A DNA stretch of 64,000 nucleotides, from NCBI RefSeq assembly GCF_002088275.1, contig NZ_AQQS01000019.1:45633-109632 (forward strand), written 5' to 3'. Positions 21,158-31,700 of the stretch are shown piece after piece. The first letter of the stretch is position 1. Each line of letters opens with the position of its first letter. Origin of the DNA: Aurantimonas sp. 22II-16-19i (lineage in GTDB: Bacteria > Pseudomonadota > Alphaproteobacteria > Rhizobiales > Rhizobiaceae). The translations under genes and the position numbers were made by a program. The notes beneath the pieces are model-generated. The model was not told the DNA's origin. It searched no databases and saw only the letters and a program-made list of their open reading frames with translations.

Positions 21158-21712
21158 TCACTGGGGAATGTCGCCGCCGGTCCCTGCTGGCGCCATGGCG
21201 CGCCGCGCCCGGCGGCGCTTGCGCATGGCGACGGCCCCGTGGGTGCCGCCGCCCAGCGCCCAGCCGAGAAGAAAGCCCGCCAGCGCCAGGAGCACACCGT
21301 CGCCCGTCGCCGGGATCGCCGGCCGGTAGTCGCCGGCGGCGCGCTCGGCGATCGACCAGTCCGGATCGGCGGCAAGCTCGAAGGGCCGGAACAGCGGGGC
21401 GGTCGCAACCAGCGAGCGGTAGCGCTGCTCGAGGGCCTGGTAGCGCAGGCGGCTTTCCTCCGCGTCGCTACCCTGCCGCGCGGCGAGGTCGTCGGCGTTC
21501 CGCTTCAGCCGCTCGATCGCCTCGTCGGGCGTCAGGGCGAGAACCCGGGCGCTCTCCTCGAAGCGCTCGACGACGGCGCGCATCTCGTCCGCCGCGCCGC
21601 CGAGGCGCTGCAGATATTGCTGGGTGAATTCGGCCGACTGGCTGAACAGCAGCCCGCCGAAGAGTGCGGCGAGGACCCGGGCCAGGAATGCACTCAGATG
21701 GTCTTCCTCCAC
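21158..21712 (-). CDS. DUF2937 membrane protein
   Basis: About 180 residues with a hydrophobic span at each end and a helical middle. GGLLFSQSAEFTQQYLQRLGG is the DUF2937 hallmark; function unknown. Start is doubtful: the only ATG in frame (21769) lies inside a copy of the palindromic repeat (21714-21813), so it is unlikely. GTG at 21712 is used here; a CTG at 21697 has an ideally spaced GGAGG (21706-21710) and may be the true, rare start. It reads towards folC. Confidence 0.7.
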   Translation of the reverse strand: MEEDHLSAFLARVLAALFGGLLFSQSAEFTQQYLQRLGGAADEMRAVVERFEESARVLALTPDEAIERLKRNADDLAARQGSDAEESRLRYQALEQRYRSLVATAPLFRPFELAADPDWSIAERAAGDYRPAIPATGDGVLLALAGFLLGWALGGGTHGAVAMRKRRRARRAMAPAGTGGDIPQ

Positions 21713-21713
21713 T

Positions 21714-21813
21714 CGATCATGATCGGGAAAAGCGGAAACCGGCTCTCCGACAAGATCATCCGCAGACAAAGAGCCGAAGCGGCGACCTCATCGGACCCGA
21801 TCTCATCCCGATC
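21714..21813 (+). repeat. Palindromic intergenic repeat, copy 1 (diverged)
   Basis: Diverged copy of a ~100-bp element found five times in the window. Conserved landmarks are CATGATCGGGAAAAGCGGAA at 21719-21738, GACAAGATCAT and ATCTCATCCCG at the far end. It sits immediately upstream of the DUF2937 start and is oriented like copy 2, about 490 bp away. Confidence 0.7.
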
Positions 21814-22198
21814 GAACGCGCCACGACAAGATCAATCTATCGCGGTGCTGCCTCAGGGCCAGCTTTCGTGACAATCCGCCGGTCGCGATGAAGGATCGGC
21901 CGCGTCGGCGTGCGCCGTGTTCGACGAAATGATCGCCACGGCTCTCATCGGCATCTTCGTCATCCCCGCGCCTTTCTCGTCGACCGGTCGCCGCGGGAGC
22001 TTGCACGCCGGAGAACCGGGCGCCGTGAGGCAGAACCCGCCGCCGTTTCGAATGCGGGTCCGCCGACACGAAGGAGTAGTTCCGGTCGCGGGGACTTCCC
22101 GATAATCTCGGCTCCACGGCGTGCCTGCGACGAATGATCGCCGAACGACGCGGCGTTCGAAGACTTTGGCCGGGGCTGCCCCTGATCGAGGCAAAACG
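21814..22198. other. Intergenic spacer between two palindromic repeats
   Basis: About 385 bp between repeat copies 1 and 2, separating DUF2937 and the MscS-type channel, which are divergent. It should contain both promoters. Only short frames without recognisable family signatures occur; no RNA gene or clear promoter pair is seen. Confidence 0.5.
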
Positions 22199-22298
22199 AG
22201 CATGATCGGGAAAAGTGGAAACCGGTTTCCGATAAGATGATGCGCAGACAGAGAGCAAGAGCTCAGATGCGAGCCGACCTGATCTCATCCCGCTTTGG
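22199..22298 (+). repeat. Palindromic intergenic repeat, copy 2, forming the channel-gene leader
   Basis: Begins AGCATGATCGGGAAAAGTGG and ends at CTCATCCCGCTTTGG. The first half can fold (CGGGAAAAGTGG against CCGGTTTCCG) and the second half carries the ATCTCATCCCGCT end shared by the other copies. It ends within the SD (GGAAGGG, 22297-22303) of the MscS-type gene, so any transcript from upstream carries the repeat as its 5' leader. Confidence 0.8.
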
Positions 22299-22308
22299 AA
22301 GGGCTACG

Positions 22309-24558
22309 ATGATGCGACGGCACTCGCCGGTCGTTGCGATGCTGATCGCAGCGGTGACGGTTCTCGTCCTGGTCTGCATGCCCGCCGGTTCCTCGCTGGC
22401 GCAGGATCCGCTGTCGATTGCGCAGGCCGGCACCGGCCCGGCCGTCGCAACCCCGGAGCAGGCGGAGGCCGATTCCGGGATGATGATGGCGCCGACGGAG
22501 GCGCTGGAAGGCATGGTGAGCATCCGCAACCGGCTCTGGCTGACGCTGCAGGCGGCGCCCGCCGCGCCGGCGGCGATCGTCGCGACGCTGGAGAACCCGG
22601 CTCAGGGCGCGCAGGCCGGCTGGATCTGGCGGGCTCTCCTGCTCACGGGCCTTTCGCTGGCGGTCGGCGCTCTTGCGGCCTTCGGAATCGATCGCTGGGC
22701 GGCGCGATTGAGACAGGCCGCCCATCCGGCCCCCGATGCCGACAGGGCCGCCCGGATCGCCTTCGTCCTGACGCGGATATCCACCTCGCTCCTGACACTT
22801 CTGGCGCTGTTCTTCGCCGGCCTGACGACGACGGTCGTCCTCTCGCCGGAAGCGACGCCGGCACGCTGGACCTCGGTGATCACGCTCGCGTCCCTGAGCG
22901 CCTTTCTCCTGCAGCGCGACTTCGTGCTCGGCATTCTCTCCCAGCGCACGCCGCAAGCCCGCCTGACCGGTCTGGACGATGCGCAGACCCGCCGTCTGTC
23001 CGGCCCGTTTCTGGCGGTGCTTGCCGTGACCTCCAGCATCTTCGGGCTCTCCGGCTGGCTCGAGGGTCTCGGCCTTGAAGAACCCCATGTCGATCTCCTG
23101 CAGGTCATCGCCTATTGCGCGTTGTGCGTGGGGATGATCGTCTGCGTCATCGTCCGGCGGGAGATGGTGGCACGGCTGATTGCCGGACCTTCCCGGCGCC
23201 CTAGCCGTTGGCGTGGCACGCTTGCCGCGACATGGCATCTGATCGCCATCGCCTATCTGCTGGCCGCCACCGCCTTCTCGATCGCCCATGTCCTCATGAG
23301 CTCGACCTTTCAGCCCGGGCCGATCCTCGGCCCCGTCGCAGCGGCCCTTGCCGGCTCGCTGGTGCTGGCGCTGGCCGCGCTCTTCATCGAGCGACAATTC
23401 CGCCTGCGGCGCGCGCCGGGCGAACGCCGGGACGGTGACCCCGTGGGGAGCGAAATCGAAGCCGGCAGCGATCGCCCCGACGAAAGGGACATCGTCACGG
23501 TCACCGATCATGTGAGCCCGTGGCCGGAGCGCTGGCGTCGATACTGGCTGCATGTGGCCGCCATCTTCGCCGCCGTTGTCGCGGCTGCCGTGCTCCTCGC
23601 CGTCTGGGGGCTGCTGGGGCGCGCCGAAACCGCCCGCCACTGGCTGACTGTGACCAGCGTCCTGTTTGCGACCTATATGCTCTACAGCGCCGTGCGCGTC
23701 TGGATCGACGGCCAGATCGCCGACGAGGCGGGCCATGTTCCCGAGACGGGCGATCACGAGGCCAAGGAAATCGGCAAGGGCTCCTCGCGCCTCGCCACCC
23801 TTCTGCCTCTCCTGCGCAAGATCCTGATCGCCGCCATCGTCTGCATCGGGGCGATGCTGCTGCTCACCGGCCTCGGCATTTCGGTGGCGCCCCTCTTCGC
23901 CGGTGCGGGCGTCGTCGGGCTGGCGGTCGGCTTCGGCGCGCAGACGCTGATCCGCGACATCTTTTCGGGGGCGTTCTTTCTGCTCGACGATGCGTTTCGC
24001 CATGGCGAATACATCGATGTCGGCAGCGCCAAGGGCACCGTCGAGAAGATCTCCGTGCGCTCCTTTCAGCTTCGCCACCACAATGGCCCGCTGAACACGA
24101 TCCCCTTCGGCGAGATCAAGCAGCTGACCAACTATTCGCGTGACTGGGTGATCATGAAGCTCAATCTGCGGCTGGTCTACGGCACCGACATCGAAAGGGT
24201 GCGCAAGCTGATCAAGAAGCTGGGCGCCGAACTGGCGGAGGATCCCGAGGTCGGTCCGCTCTTCCTCGAACCGCTGAAATCGCAAGGGGTCGTCCAGATG
24301 GAGGATTCCGCGATGATCCTCCGGGTGAAGTTCATGGCGCGGCCGGGCGACCAGTTCATCCTGCGCCGCGTGGTCTTCACGCGCATCCACATGCTCTTCG
24401 ACGCCGAACACATCGCTTTCGCCAACCGTCAGGTGACGGTGCGCGTCGAGACCGTCAACGGCCGTACGGGCGATGACGGTCTCGACCCGGCAACCCGCGC
24501 CGCGCTCGGCTCGGTGGAATCGATTCTCGATGCGGAGATGCCGGCCAAGCCGCGCTAG
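22309..24558 (+). CDS. MscS-family mechanosensitive channel, large form
   Basis: 749-residue inner-membrane protein. After a signal-like segment (SPVVAMLIAAVTVLVLVCMP) and a short periplasmic stretch there are about ten hydrophobic spans, then the MscS domain (about residues 520-700): pore-lining helix APLFAGAGVVGLAVGFGAQTL followed by IRDIFSGAFFLLDD and the beta domain (YIDVGSAKGTVEKISVRSFQLR). Such proteins release solutes under hypo-osmotic shock. ATG ATG at 22309 is chosen because GGAAGGG precedes it; the frame stays open to 22237 but that stretch is repeat DNA. A linker near residues 385-430 is charged and probably cytoplasmic. Confidence 0.87.
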   Translation: MMRRHSPVVAMLIAAVTVLVLVCMPAGSSLAQDPLSIAQAGTGPAVATPEQAEADSGMMMAPTEALEGMVSIRNRLWLTLQAAPAAPAAIVATLENPAQGAQAGWIWRALLLTGLSLAVGALAAFGIDRWAARLRQAAHPAPDADRAARIAFVLTRISTSLLTLLALFFAGLTTTVVLSPEATPARWTSVITLASLSAFLLQRDFVLGILSQRTPQARLTGLDDAQTRRLSGPFLAVLAVTSSIFGLSGWLEGLGLEEPHVDLLQVIAYCALCVGMIVCVIVRREMVARLIAGPSRRPSRWRGTLAATWHLIAIAYLLAATAFSIAHVLMSSTFQPGPILGPVAAALAGSLVLALAALFIERQFRLRRAPGERRDGDPVGSEIEAGSDRPDERDIVTVTDHVSPWPERWRRYWLHVAAIFAAVVAAAVLLAVWGLLGRAETARHWLTVTSVLFATYMLYSAVRVWIDGQIADEAGHVPETGDHEAKEIGKGSSRLATLLPLLRKILIAAIVCIGAMLLLTGLGISVAPLFAGAGVVGLAVGFGAQTLIRDIFSGAFFLLDDAFRHGEYIDVGSAKGTVEKISVRSFQLRHHNGPLNTIPFGEIKQLTNYSRDWVIMKLNLRLVYGTDIERVRKLIKKLGAELAEDPEVGPLFLEPLKSQGVVQMEDSAMILRVKFMARPGDQFILRRVVFTRIHMLFDAEHIAFANRQVTVRVETVNGRTGDDGLDPATRAALGSVESILDAEMPAKPR

Positions 24559-24636
24559 AGTGGGATGCGATCAGCTTCGATCGACATCCCACTCTATCCT
24601 TTTCTTGCCGCATGATCTTTTTCCGAAAACCGCAGA
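24556..24636 (-). repeat. Palindromic intergenic repeat, copy 3 (partial)
   Basis: Reverse-oriented copy starting two bases before the channel gene's stop ends. AGAGTGGGATGCGATCAGCT (24557-24576), TCGATCGACATCCCACTCTA and CCGCATGATCTTTTTCCGAA match the other copies; the last arm is truncated, running into the trxA terminator. It lies between convergent genes. Confidence 0.75.
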
Positions 24637-24639
24637 CCG

Positions 24640-24668
24640 AAAAAAAGCCCGCGCCGGTGGCGCGAGCC
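24640..24668 (-). terminator. trxA: Intrinsic terminator of trxA
   Basis: On the minus strand a 9-bp stem GCTCGCGCC / GGCGCGGGC (one T-G pair) with a 3-nt loop is followed by seven T (24640-24646). It lies about 30 bp past the trxA stop and faces the channel gene. Confidence 0.85.
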
Positions 24669-24698
24669 TTGTCTCTCTCATCCGAGATGCGGCGCTGC

Positions 24699-25016
24699 TT
24701 ATGCAGCGCCCTTGATCCAGTCGACCAGCTTCGACTTCGACTGGGCGCCGACCTGCACCGAGGCTGGCTCGCCGTTCTTGAACAGCAGCAGGGTCGGGAT
24801 GGAGCGCACGCCGAACTGGGCAGCGAGATCCGGATTCTCGTCGATGTTGACCTTGGCGACCTCGATGTCGGTCATCTCCTCGGAGATCTCCTCGAGGCTC
24901 GGCGCGATCATCTTGCAAGGACCGCACCACTCGGCCCAGAAGTCGACGACGACCGGCTTCTGGCTGTCGAGGACGTCGGTCTTGAAACTCTGGGTATCGA
25001 CCTTCTTGGTGGCCAT
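24699..25016 (-). CDS. trxA: Thioredoxin
   Basis: 105-residue cytoplasmic thioredoxin with the active site WCGPCK (Cys31, Cys34) and the conserved cis-proline segment [11 protein letters not shown]. Reduces disulfides in ribonucleotide reductase, PAPS reductase and other partners. ATG at 25016 has an AGGAG ribosome-binding site on the coding strand. It follows addA by 88 bp; the addB-addA-trxA order converging on trpA-accD-folC is typical of rhizobia. Confidence 0.97.
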   Translation of the reverse strand: MATKKVDTQSFKTDVLDSQKPVVVDFWAEWCGPCKMIAPSLEEISEEMTDIEVAKVNIDENPDLAAQFGVRSIPTLLLFKNGEPASVQVGAQSKSKLVDWIKGAA

Positions 25017-25104
25017 GGTTGGCTCCTGTTTGACGTTTCGTTGACTAGGTAGACCTCGCGGCAGGTCAATTCAAGCAACGCGCCGCTCTGCGAACGCGGC
25101 GTCG

Positions 25105-28100
25105 TCAGGCTGGAGACGATGGCGCCCGCTTCGCTCCGGCGTCCCGCCCGGCGAGTGCCGCGTCGAGCCGCTCGGGCGGCACGGCGATCAGCCGCGGTGC
25201 CTCGGTGAAGACCAGTGCCGCCTCGACGGTCCGGCCCGGATAGAGCGGGGCGACCAGCGCCCGGTAGAGCGCGAGCTGGACGACATAGGCCTGGGGCACC
25301 TCGGACAGTTCGCGCGGCGGCGGGCGGTTGGTCTTGAAGTCGGCGATCAGCACCCGGTCGGCGGTGACGGCGAGGCGGTCGATCGTGCCGTTGACGCTGA
25401 AGCTGCGGCCGCGCAGCGTCACCTCGCCGGTGACCGCCACCTCCGGCCGGCTGCCGGCGGCGAAGATCGGCGCGAAAGCCGGGTCGGCCATCACCGCCAG
25501 CACCGAAGCCGTCAGCTTGGCGCATTCGCTCTCCGGCAGGTCGTGAGCGAGGGCGGCCAGAATCAGCGCCGCCTGCCCGGCCCGCTCCTCCGGCGCAATG
25601 TCCGGCAGAAGCTCCAGCATGCGGTGGGCGGCGAGGCCGCGGCGGATGGCGAAGGACGGCGTCGCGGCAGCGGACAGCACCGGCGAGGGCGCGGGCGCTG
25701 CCGGCGCCGCCCCGTCGCCGGCCGAATCGCCGGCGCCGGCTGCGTCATCGACCGCCGGTCCCGCCTCAGTCTCGGGCATGATCTCGGCGGCGGCGCCGGC
25801 GAGCGAGGGCGAGAGCGGCCGCGGCGGCAGGACTTCCGGTTCGAGCTTCGACAGGGGCAGCTCCGGCACCGGCCGCGTCGCCGGCCGCTCGGGGTCGAGC
25901 TTGTCGCCGCCGGGCGCCGCGCCGATCCGCAGGGCGACCGTCTCGCCGGCTGCGTTCGTCACCGTCTCCGCCACCTCCGCCAGGGCCCGTCCCGCCCGCT
26001 GCAGCCAGGTCGCCTCGTTGGGTCCGCGCTGCGGCGCCAGGCCGCAAAGCACCAGCCGGTCGGCCGCCCGGGTCATCCCGACATAAAGAAGCCGGCGATA
26101 TTCCTCCTCGGCGCGCTCCTTCTCGCCGGCCTTCAGCTCGTCGACCGCGGCGTTTTTCAGCTCCTTCGTCGGACACCAGAGAAAGCCGGGTGCCGCGCCG
26201 TGATGGAGGCCAGGCATGGCGTCCCAGGCCATCAGGCTGTCGCCGTGGGAGGCGGAGAACGGCGCCGAGCCCGGATCGACCAGAAAGACCACCGGCGCCT
26301 CCAGCCCCTTCGAGGCGTGGACGGTCAGGATGCGCACCTCGCCGCGGCCATGGCCGAGTTCGCGCTTCAGGGTCGGCGGGCTTTCGGACAATTCGGCAAG
26401 GAAGGCGTCGAGCCCGGCGACGCCCGTCTCCTCCTTGGCCAGCGCCAGATCGAGAAACGCGTCGATCACCTCGCCGGCGTCGCGGCCGAGCCGGGCGACG
26501 AGCGCCCTTCGCCCGCCCTCCGGCCCGAGGATGCGGGCGTAGAACTCGAACACGCCCTGGAAGCCCGCCCGGTCGCGCAGCTCGTCGAGCCGGGCGATGG
26601 CGTGCCCCGCCTTGGCCACCAGCGCCGTCGCGGCCTCGCCGTCCGGTGCAAATGCCGGCAGATGGGCGAGCCCGTCCTCGCCCCCGAGGAGCCGCAGCCC
26701 GTAGGACAACGGGATCGCGCCCTCGCGCGACAGGGCCAGCGCCATCAGCTCGTCGTCGGAAAAGCCGAAGAGCGGGCTCTTCAGGACGGCGGCGAGCGAC
26801 AGGTCGTCGTCGAAATTCGCCACCACCCGGCCGAGCGCCATCAGGTCCTCGATGGCGATGTGATCGGTGATGACCAGCCGGTCGGTGCCGGCGACGGCGA
26901 TGTGGCGGTCCCTGAGCGCCGCTGCCAGGGCCGCGCCGAAGCCCGAGCGCTTGCGCACCAGCACCATGACGTCGCCGGGGCCGAGCGGGCGCCGCTCGCC
27001 CTTCACCAGGATCGGATCGCCGATCCAGGCGGCGATCTGGTCGGCGATGCGCGTGGCGAGGCGATGGGTGGGCGAGCTCTGCGGCTCGACGTCCAGCGGC
27101 TGCGTCCAGTCGTCCGGCTCCTCTCTCGCCTCGGCCTGGAAGGCCGGCCAGAGCTCGACCAGCCCCGGCCCGTCGCGGCGGGCGGCCGAATGCACCGGCG
27201 CCTCGTTGCCGGAGGCGAGGCCCTTGCGGTTGTCGGGATCGGAAAACACCCGGTCGACGGCGCCGAGCACCGTCTCCACCGTGCGGAAGGAGCGGTTCAG
27301 CTGGATCGCCTCGAAGGCGAGCCCGGCCTCGCCGGCGCGCCGCTCCACCTGCCGGCGCTCCTCGTCGAACATATGGGGCGAGGCGCCCTGGAACGAATAG
27401 ATCGACTGCTTTTCGTCGCCGACGGCGAAGAGGGTGCGGGTGCGGTTGTGGCTTCCCTGTCCGGCGAAGAACTCGCCGGCCAGCTCGCGCATCACCTGCC
27501 ATTGCCGCGGGCTGGTGTCCTGCGCCTCGTCGATGAGGATGTGGTCGATGCCCTGGTCGAGCTTGTAGTGCACCCAGCTCGCCGCTTCCGAGCGCAGCAG
27601 CAGGTCGGCGGTGTGGGCGATGAGATCGGTGAAGTCGAGCCGGCCGCGGCGCCGCTTCAGGGCGCCATAGTCGCGCTCGAAGGCATTGGCGATGGTGAGC
27701 GCCGCGCGGCTGGCGCGAAAGAGCCGCAGCGTCGCGAGCCGGTCCTCGACGGCCCTCGCCCGCTCGCCGGCCGCCTGCACCCGCTGCAGGAAATCCGGAA
27801 CGCATTCGGCGACGCCCTTGGTCGCGAGGCCGCGCAGCGAGCCGCGGATCTCGCCCTTGGAATCGAGGCCGATCCCCCGATAGGCGGCAAAGCGGGCTTC
27901 CGGCGCGGCCGCCGCGTCGAGCAGCTGCACCAGCCGCTCGGCGAACTTGCCGTCGGAGGGCGATGTCGAGGCGAGCGCCGCGATCCGCAGCATCTCGCAG
28001 GTCTCCGGGTCGAGATGCCGGCAGGGCAGCAGCTCGTCGAGGATCGCCGCCTCGTCCTCCCCCTCGCCAACGCCGAGCGCGCCGGCCAGGAGGGCGATCG

Positions 28101-28797
28101 CCCGGTCGAGGCCGCCCGCCTCCTCCAGGTGCCTCGAGAGATCGTCGCGCTTGAAGGCGATGTCGGACAGGAGCTTGTCGAGGCCCCATTCGCCGGCGAT
28201 CTGCAGCGCGTCGGCAAAGCCGCCGGCCAGCCGCTTCGCCTCGGCCCGCGGCATCCGGGCCGTGCCGGTGAGGAGGCGCTTGCGGGTCTCGGCGAGGAGC
28301 CGCGCGGTCTCGGCCTCCTCCATCACCTCGAAATGGCCGGGAACGTCCGCCTCCAGCGGGAACTGGTGGAGGATCGCCTCGCAGAAGGCGTGGATGGTCT
28401 GGATCTTCAGCCCGCCCGGCGTCTCCAGCGCCCGCGCGAAGAGCTGGCGGGCCTGTTCGAGCTTGGCCGCATCCGGGCGCCGCCCCTCTTCGAGGCTCGC
28501 AAGGGCCGCCTCCAGAGCCTCGTCCGGCATCGTCGCCCATGCCCCGAGCCTTGCGAAGACGCGGGCCGACATCTCGGCCGCCGCCGCCTTGGTGAAGGTC
28601 AGGCAGAGCACCTTGGAGGGATCGACGCCCGCCAGCAAGAGACGCACGACGCGCTCGGTGAGGACATGGGTCTTGCCCGAGCCGGCATTGGCCGAGACGA
28701 AGACCGACCGGCGCGGATCGGACGCCACCCTCTGGCGCCGCTTCGTATCCGGATCGACGAAGAAGGCGGTGTCGGTGCTGCCGGTGATGCCGCTCAT
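25105..28797 (-). CDS. addA: Double-strand break repair helicase-nuclease AddA
   Basis: 1230-residue UvrD-type helicase with a C-terminal PD-(D/E)XK nuclease; with AddB it resects DNA double-strand breaks for RecA loading. Walker A SANAGSGKTHV (~35-45), Walker B ILIDEAQDTSPRQW, motif AVGDEKQSIYSFQGA, and C-terminal nuclease GTIDRLAVTADRVLIADFKTN. A Pro/Ala-rich linker separates helicase and nuclease. The ATG at 28797 overlaps the addB stop (ATGA); the open frame further upstream is only Arg-rich. Confidence 0.95.
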   Translation of the reverse strand: MSGITGSTDTAFFVDPDTKRRQRVASDPRRSVFVSANAGSGKTHVLTERVVRLLLAGVDPSKVLCLTFTKAAAAEMSARVFARLGAWATMPDEALEAALASLEEGRRPDAAKLEQARQLFARALETPGGLKIQTIHAFCEAILHQFPLEADVPGHFEVMEEAETARLLAETRKRLLTGTARMPRAEAKRLAGGFADALQIAGEWGLDKLLSDIAFKRDDLSRHLEEAGGLDRAIALLAGALGVGEGEDEAAILDELLPCRHLDPETCEMLRIAALASTSPSDGKFAERLVQLLDAAAAPEARFAAYRGIGLDSKGEIRGSLRGLATKGVAECVPDFLQRVQAAGERARAVEDRLATLRLFRASRAALTIANAFERDYGALKRRRGRLDFTDLIAHTADLLLRSEAASWVHYKLDQGIDHILIDEAQDTSPRQWQVMRELAGEFFAGQGSHNRTRTLFAVGDEKQSIYSFQGASPHMFDEERRQVERRAGEAGLAFEAIQLNRSFRTVETVLGAVDRVFSDPDNRKGLASGNEAPVHSAARRDGPGLVELWPAFQAEAREEPDDWTQPLDVEPQSSPTHRLATRIADQIAAWIGDPILVKGERRPLGPGDVMVLVRKRSGFGAALAAALRDRHIAVAGTDRLVITDHIAIEDLMALGRVVANFDDDLSLAAVLKSPLFGFSDDELMALALSREGAIPLSYGLRLLGGEDGLAHLPAFAPDGEAATALVAKAGHAIARLDELRDRAGFQGVFEFYARILGPEGGRRALVARLGRDAGEVIDAFLDLALAKEETGVAGLDAFLAELSESPPTLKRELGHGRGEVRILTVHASKGLEAPVVFLVDPGSAPFSASHGDSLMAWDAMPGLHHGAAPGFLWCPTKELKNAAVDELKAGEKERAEEEYRRLLYVGMTRAADRLVLCGLAPQRGPNEATWLQRAGRALAEVAETVTNAAGETVALRIGAAPGGDKLDPERPATRPVPELPLSKLEPEVLPPRPLSPSLAGAAAEIMPETEAGPAVDDAAGAGDSAGDGAAPAAPAPSPVLSAAATPSFAIRRGLAAHRMLELLPDIAPEERAGQAALILAALAHDLPESECAKLTASVLAVMADPAFAPIFAAGSRPEVAVTGEVTLRGRSFSVNGTIDRLAVTADRVLIADFKTNRPPPRELSEVPQAYVVQLALYRALVAPLYPGRTVEAALVFTEAPRLIAVPPERLDAALAGRDAGAKRAPSSPA

Positions 28798-31700
28798 TCG
28801 CCGTCTCCCTCGACGTCGTCGGCGCCTGCGACCGACCACTCCTTCACCCGCGCCAGATGGTCGTAGTCACCGGAGAAGTCTCCCGCGAGCACCGGCCGCA
28901 GCCGCGAGCCGAACGCCGTCTCGGCCTTCAGATAGAGCGCCGCGAGCCCTTCGAAGCGGCGCATCGCGGTGTCGGACAGGGCGGTCGGATCGCAGGGTTG
29001 GACGGTCTTCGTGCCCCCCGTCTCCAGCCCCTCCTCCTTCAGTTCGCGCTCCTTCAACCGGACATAGACGAGGTCGGCGATGGTCTCGCCGGGGCTCGTT
29101 CCCTCGAAGTCGCCGCGCATCGCCATGCCGCCTTCCAGCGCCAGCTGCGGCGACAGGAGCGTGCGCGCCTGCTTCACCGAGGGCTTCGAGCCGGTCTTGA
29201 AGTCGAGAATGACGATGCGGCCGTCCGTCAGCCGATCGATCCGGTCGGAGCGGCCGGAGAGCGTCACCCCGATGCCGGGAAACTCGCTCGCCCCCGACCG
29301 CTCGGCGAGGCGTTCGCGGATCGTCTCGTCGCGGGTCCGTTCCCAGGAAAGAAACTCCTGCGTCATCCGCTCGATGCGCGGCCACCAGACGGCGGCGATC
29401 TCGCCCGGCAGCGCCGCCCGCTCGAACTGCTCGCGCGCGATCAGCGCCAGCTCATCGGCGGCGTCCGCTTCCTTAGGATCGATGCCCTTGATGACGAAGT
29501 CGGCGACGATGGCGTGGATCAGCTCGCCGCGCTCGCGGGCGTGCGGCGCCCGCATCAGCGGCGGCAGCGCCTCGAGCTTCAGGATGCGCCGGGCGTGCAC
29601 CGCATAGGGATCGCGGATCAGCGTCTCGACCTCGGTGACGGAATAGCGGCGGGGTCGAACCTCGACCGGTGGCCGCGGCATCGGCCGGGGAATGCGCGGG
29701 GCGTCCGCCGCGGTCTCCAGCCCTTCGGCGGCGTCGACATAGGCCTGCCCGCGCGCCGCGAGCTCGGCGCTCGCCTCCGGCCCGGCCAGCGTCGTCAGCC
29801 GCTGCAGCCAGCGCGAGGCGATGGTCGGGGCGCCGTCCATGCGGCGCGAGCGGGTCAGCACCACCCGCCTTGCGCCCATCGCCATCCAGAAGTCGTGGGC
29901 GGCAAGCCCGATCCGCCGCTCCGGCGGGTCGAGGGCGATCTCCCGGCGCATCAGCCGCGACAGGAAGGCCCCGCTCTTGGCGCCGGCCGGCCAGACGCCT
30001 TCGTTGAGCGAGCCGAGGATCGCCGTGTCGATGCCTTCGAGCCGCGCCTCCAGCGTGCCGAGGACGAAGGCCCGGGCAGACAGCCCGCCGCGCGGCTTCA
30101 CCGTGACGCCGGCACCGAGCGCCTCCATCGCATCGGGCAGCTCCTCGGCGGGAAACGCAAATCCCGTCTGCGGGGCGGCGACGAGTTCGGACAGGAAGGC
30201 GGCCAGCGCCGCGCCGTTCTCGCCGGCATAGAGCTCGGTCGGCGCGCCCGTCTCGTCCCGCGCCAGCATCTCCAGGGCGTTGGTGACGGCGACGGCGTAG
30301 TCGGCGATCTCCCGCGGCTCGGTGCCGCGTAAGGTTGCCAGAGGTTGCAGGGCAGCCGCGAAGTCCTGCGCGAACAGCCGGGCCGCCTCGTATTCGTTGC
30401 GCCTGACGTTGCGGGCCGGGCGGGTGAGCAGTCGGCCGATCTCGCCCGCCGGCAGGGCTTCGATCTGGTCGATGCGGCGCCCAACGATCTCGCCGAGCCG
30501 TGCCCCGTCGGCGACGTCCACCGTGCCACGGATGGCGATCAGCTCGATCGCCCGCGCGGCGTTCCGCGCCGCGATCGCCGGGCGGCCGAGCCGGCAGAGC
30601 GGATGCTTCAGAAGGCCGAGCAGGGCGACGGGATCGCCCGGCTCCAGGGCGACGGTGAGGGCCGCGCCGAGGAGGGTCCCCGGCGCGGTGTTGGAAAGCG
30701 GCTTGCCGGCAGAATCGTTGGCGGTGATGCCGAAGCGTTCGAGTTCGGCGAGGACGCGCCGGGCCAGCCGCCGGTCCGGCGTGATCAGCGCGGCGGTGGC
30801 CCCCGGCGCCTCCAGCGCATCCCGCATGGCGACGGCGATGGCCAGCGCCTCGATGCGCGGGTCGGCCGCCTCGACCAGCGCCACGCCGTCCAGCGCGTCG
30901 GGCCCGAAGGCCTGGGCTTCCTCGGCCCAATGCGCCGTCGTCTCGGCCGGGCGCAGCGCGCTCGACAGAAACGTCTCGCGCCGGGCGAGCGTCGGGGAGA
31001 GATCCTCGTCCAGATGCGGCACCGCCTCCGGCGCCAGCGCGAAGCGGGTGAGGATGCGTTTCAGGCCGTATTGCGGATGGCCGGGCGCGGCGATCGCCAC
31101 CTCCCGGTCGATCGCCGCGAAGCCTTGCGAGCCAATGTGCCGGTCGAGCCCCGGCAGCACCAGCGCGCCGTTCGGCAGATGGGCGACGGCATGCATGAGA
31201 TCGAGGGTCGCGGGCGACGTGGCGGTCGAGCCGGCGACGATCACCGGACCCTTCGCGCCGCCGGCCAGAAGCCGGGCGGTCTCGCTCCTCAGCCAGGCGT
31301 TCTTCGCCGCCGCCTCGCTGGTGACGCCGCGGCTTTCGAGCAGCTTCGGCCAGTGGTCGGTGACGATCTCGAGGAAGGAGAGCGTCGTCTGCCACCAGGC
31401 GGCGAGCGCATCCGGGGCGAGGCCGGCGAGCTTGACGAAGGATGTCCCCTCGGTCTCGATCTCGTCGAGAAGGACGCCGAGGTCGCCGGCGAGCCAGAGC
31501 GCCTCGGAGGCCGAGGTGACGCGCTCGGGCGTCCCCTCCGGCAGCTCCTCGCCGGGAACCCGGTCGGCCAGATGGCGCCAGGCCCTGGCGAGGCGGGCGA
31601 GGTTGAGCCGGCGCTCGAGCTCCGGCATCGCCGGCAGCAGGCTGGCGCCGCCCTCGCCGCTTGCCGCGAAGATCGTCGCCTCGTCGCCTTCGCCGAGCGG

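Noticed and set aside
22237..22308. Upstream ATG extending the MscS-type protein by 24 residues
   Set aside because: The stretch is repeat DNA (copy 2) and the proper SD lies before ATG 22309.
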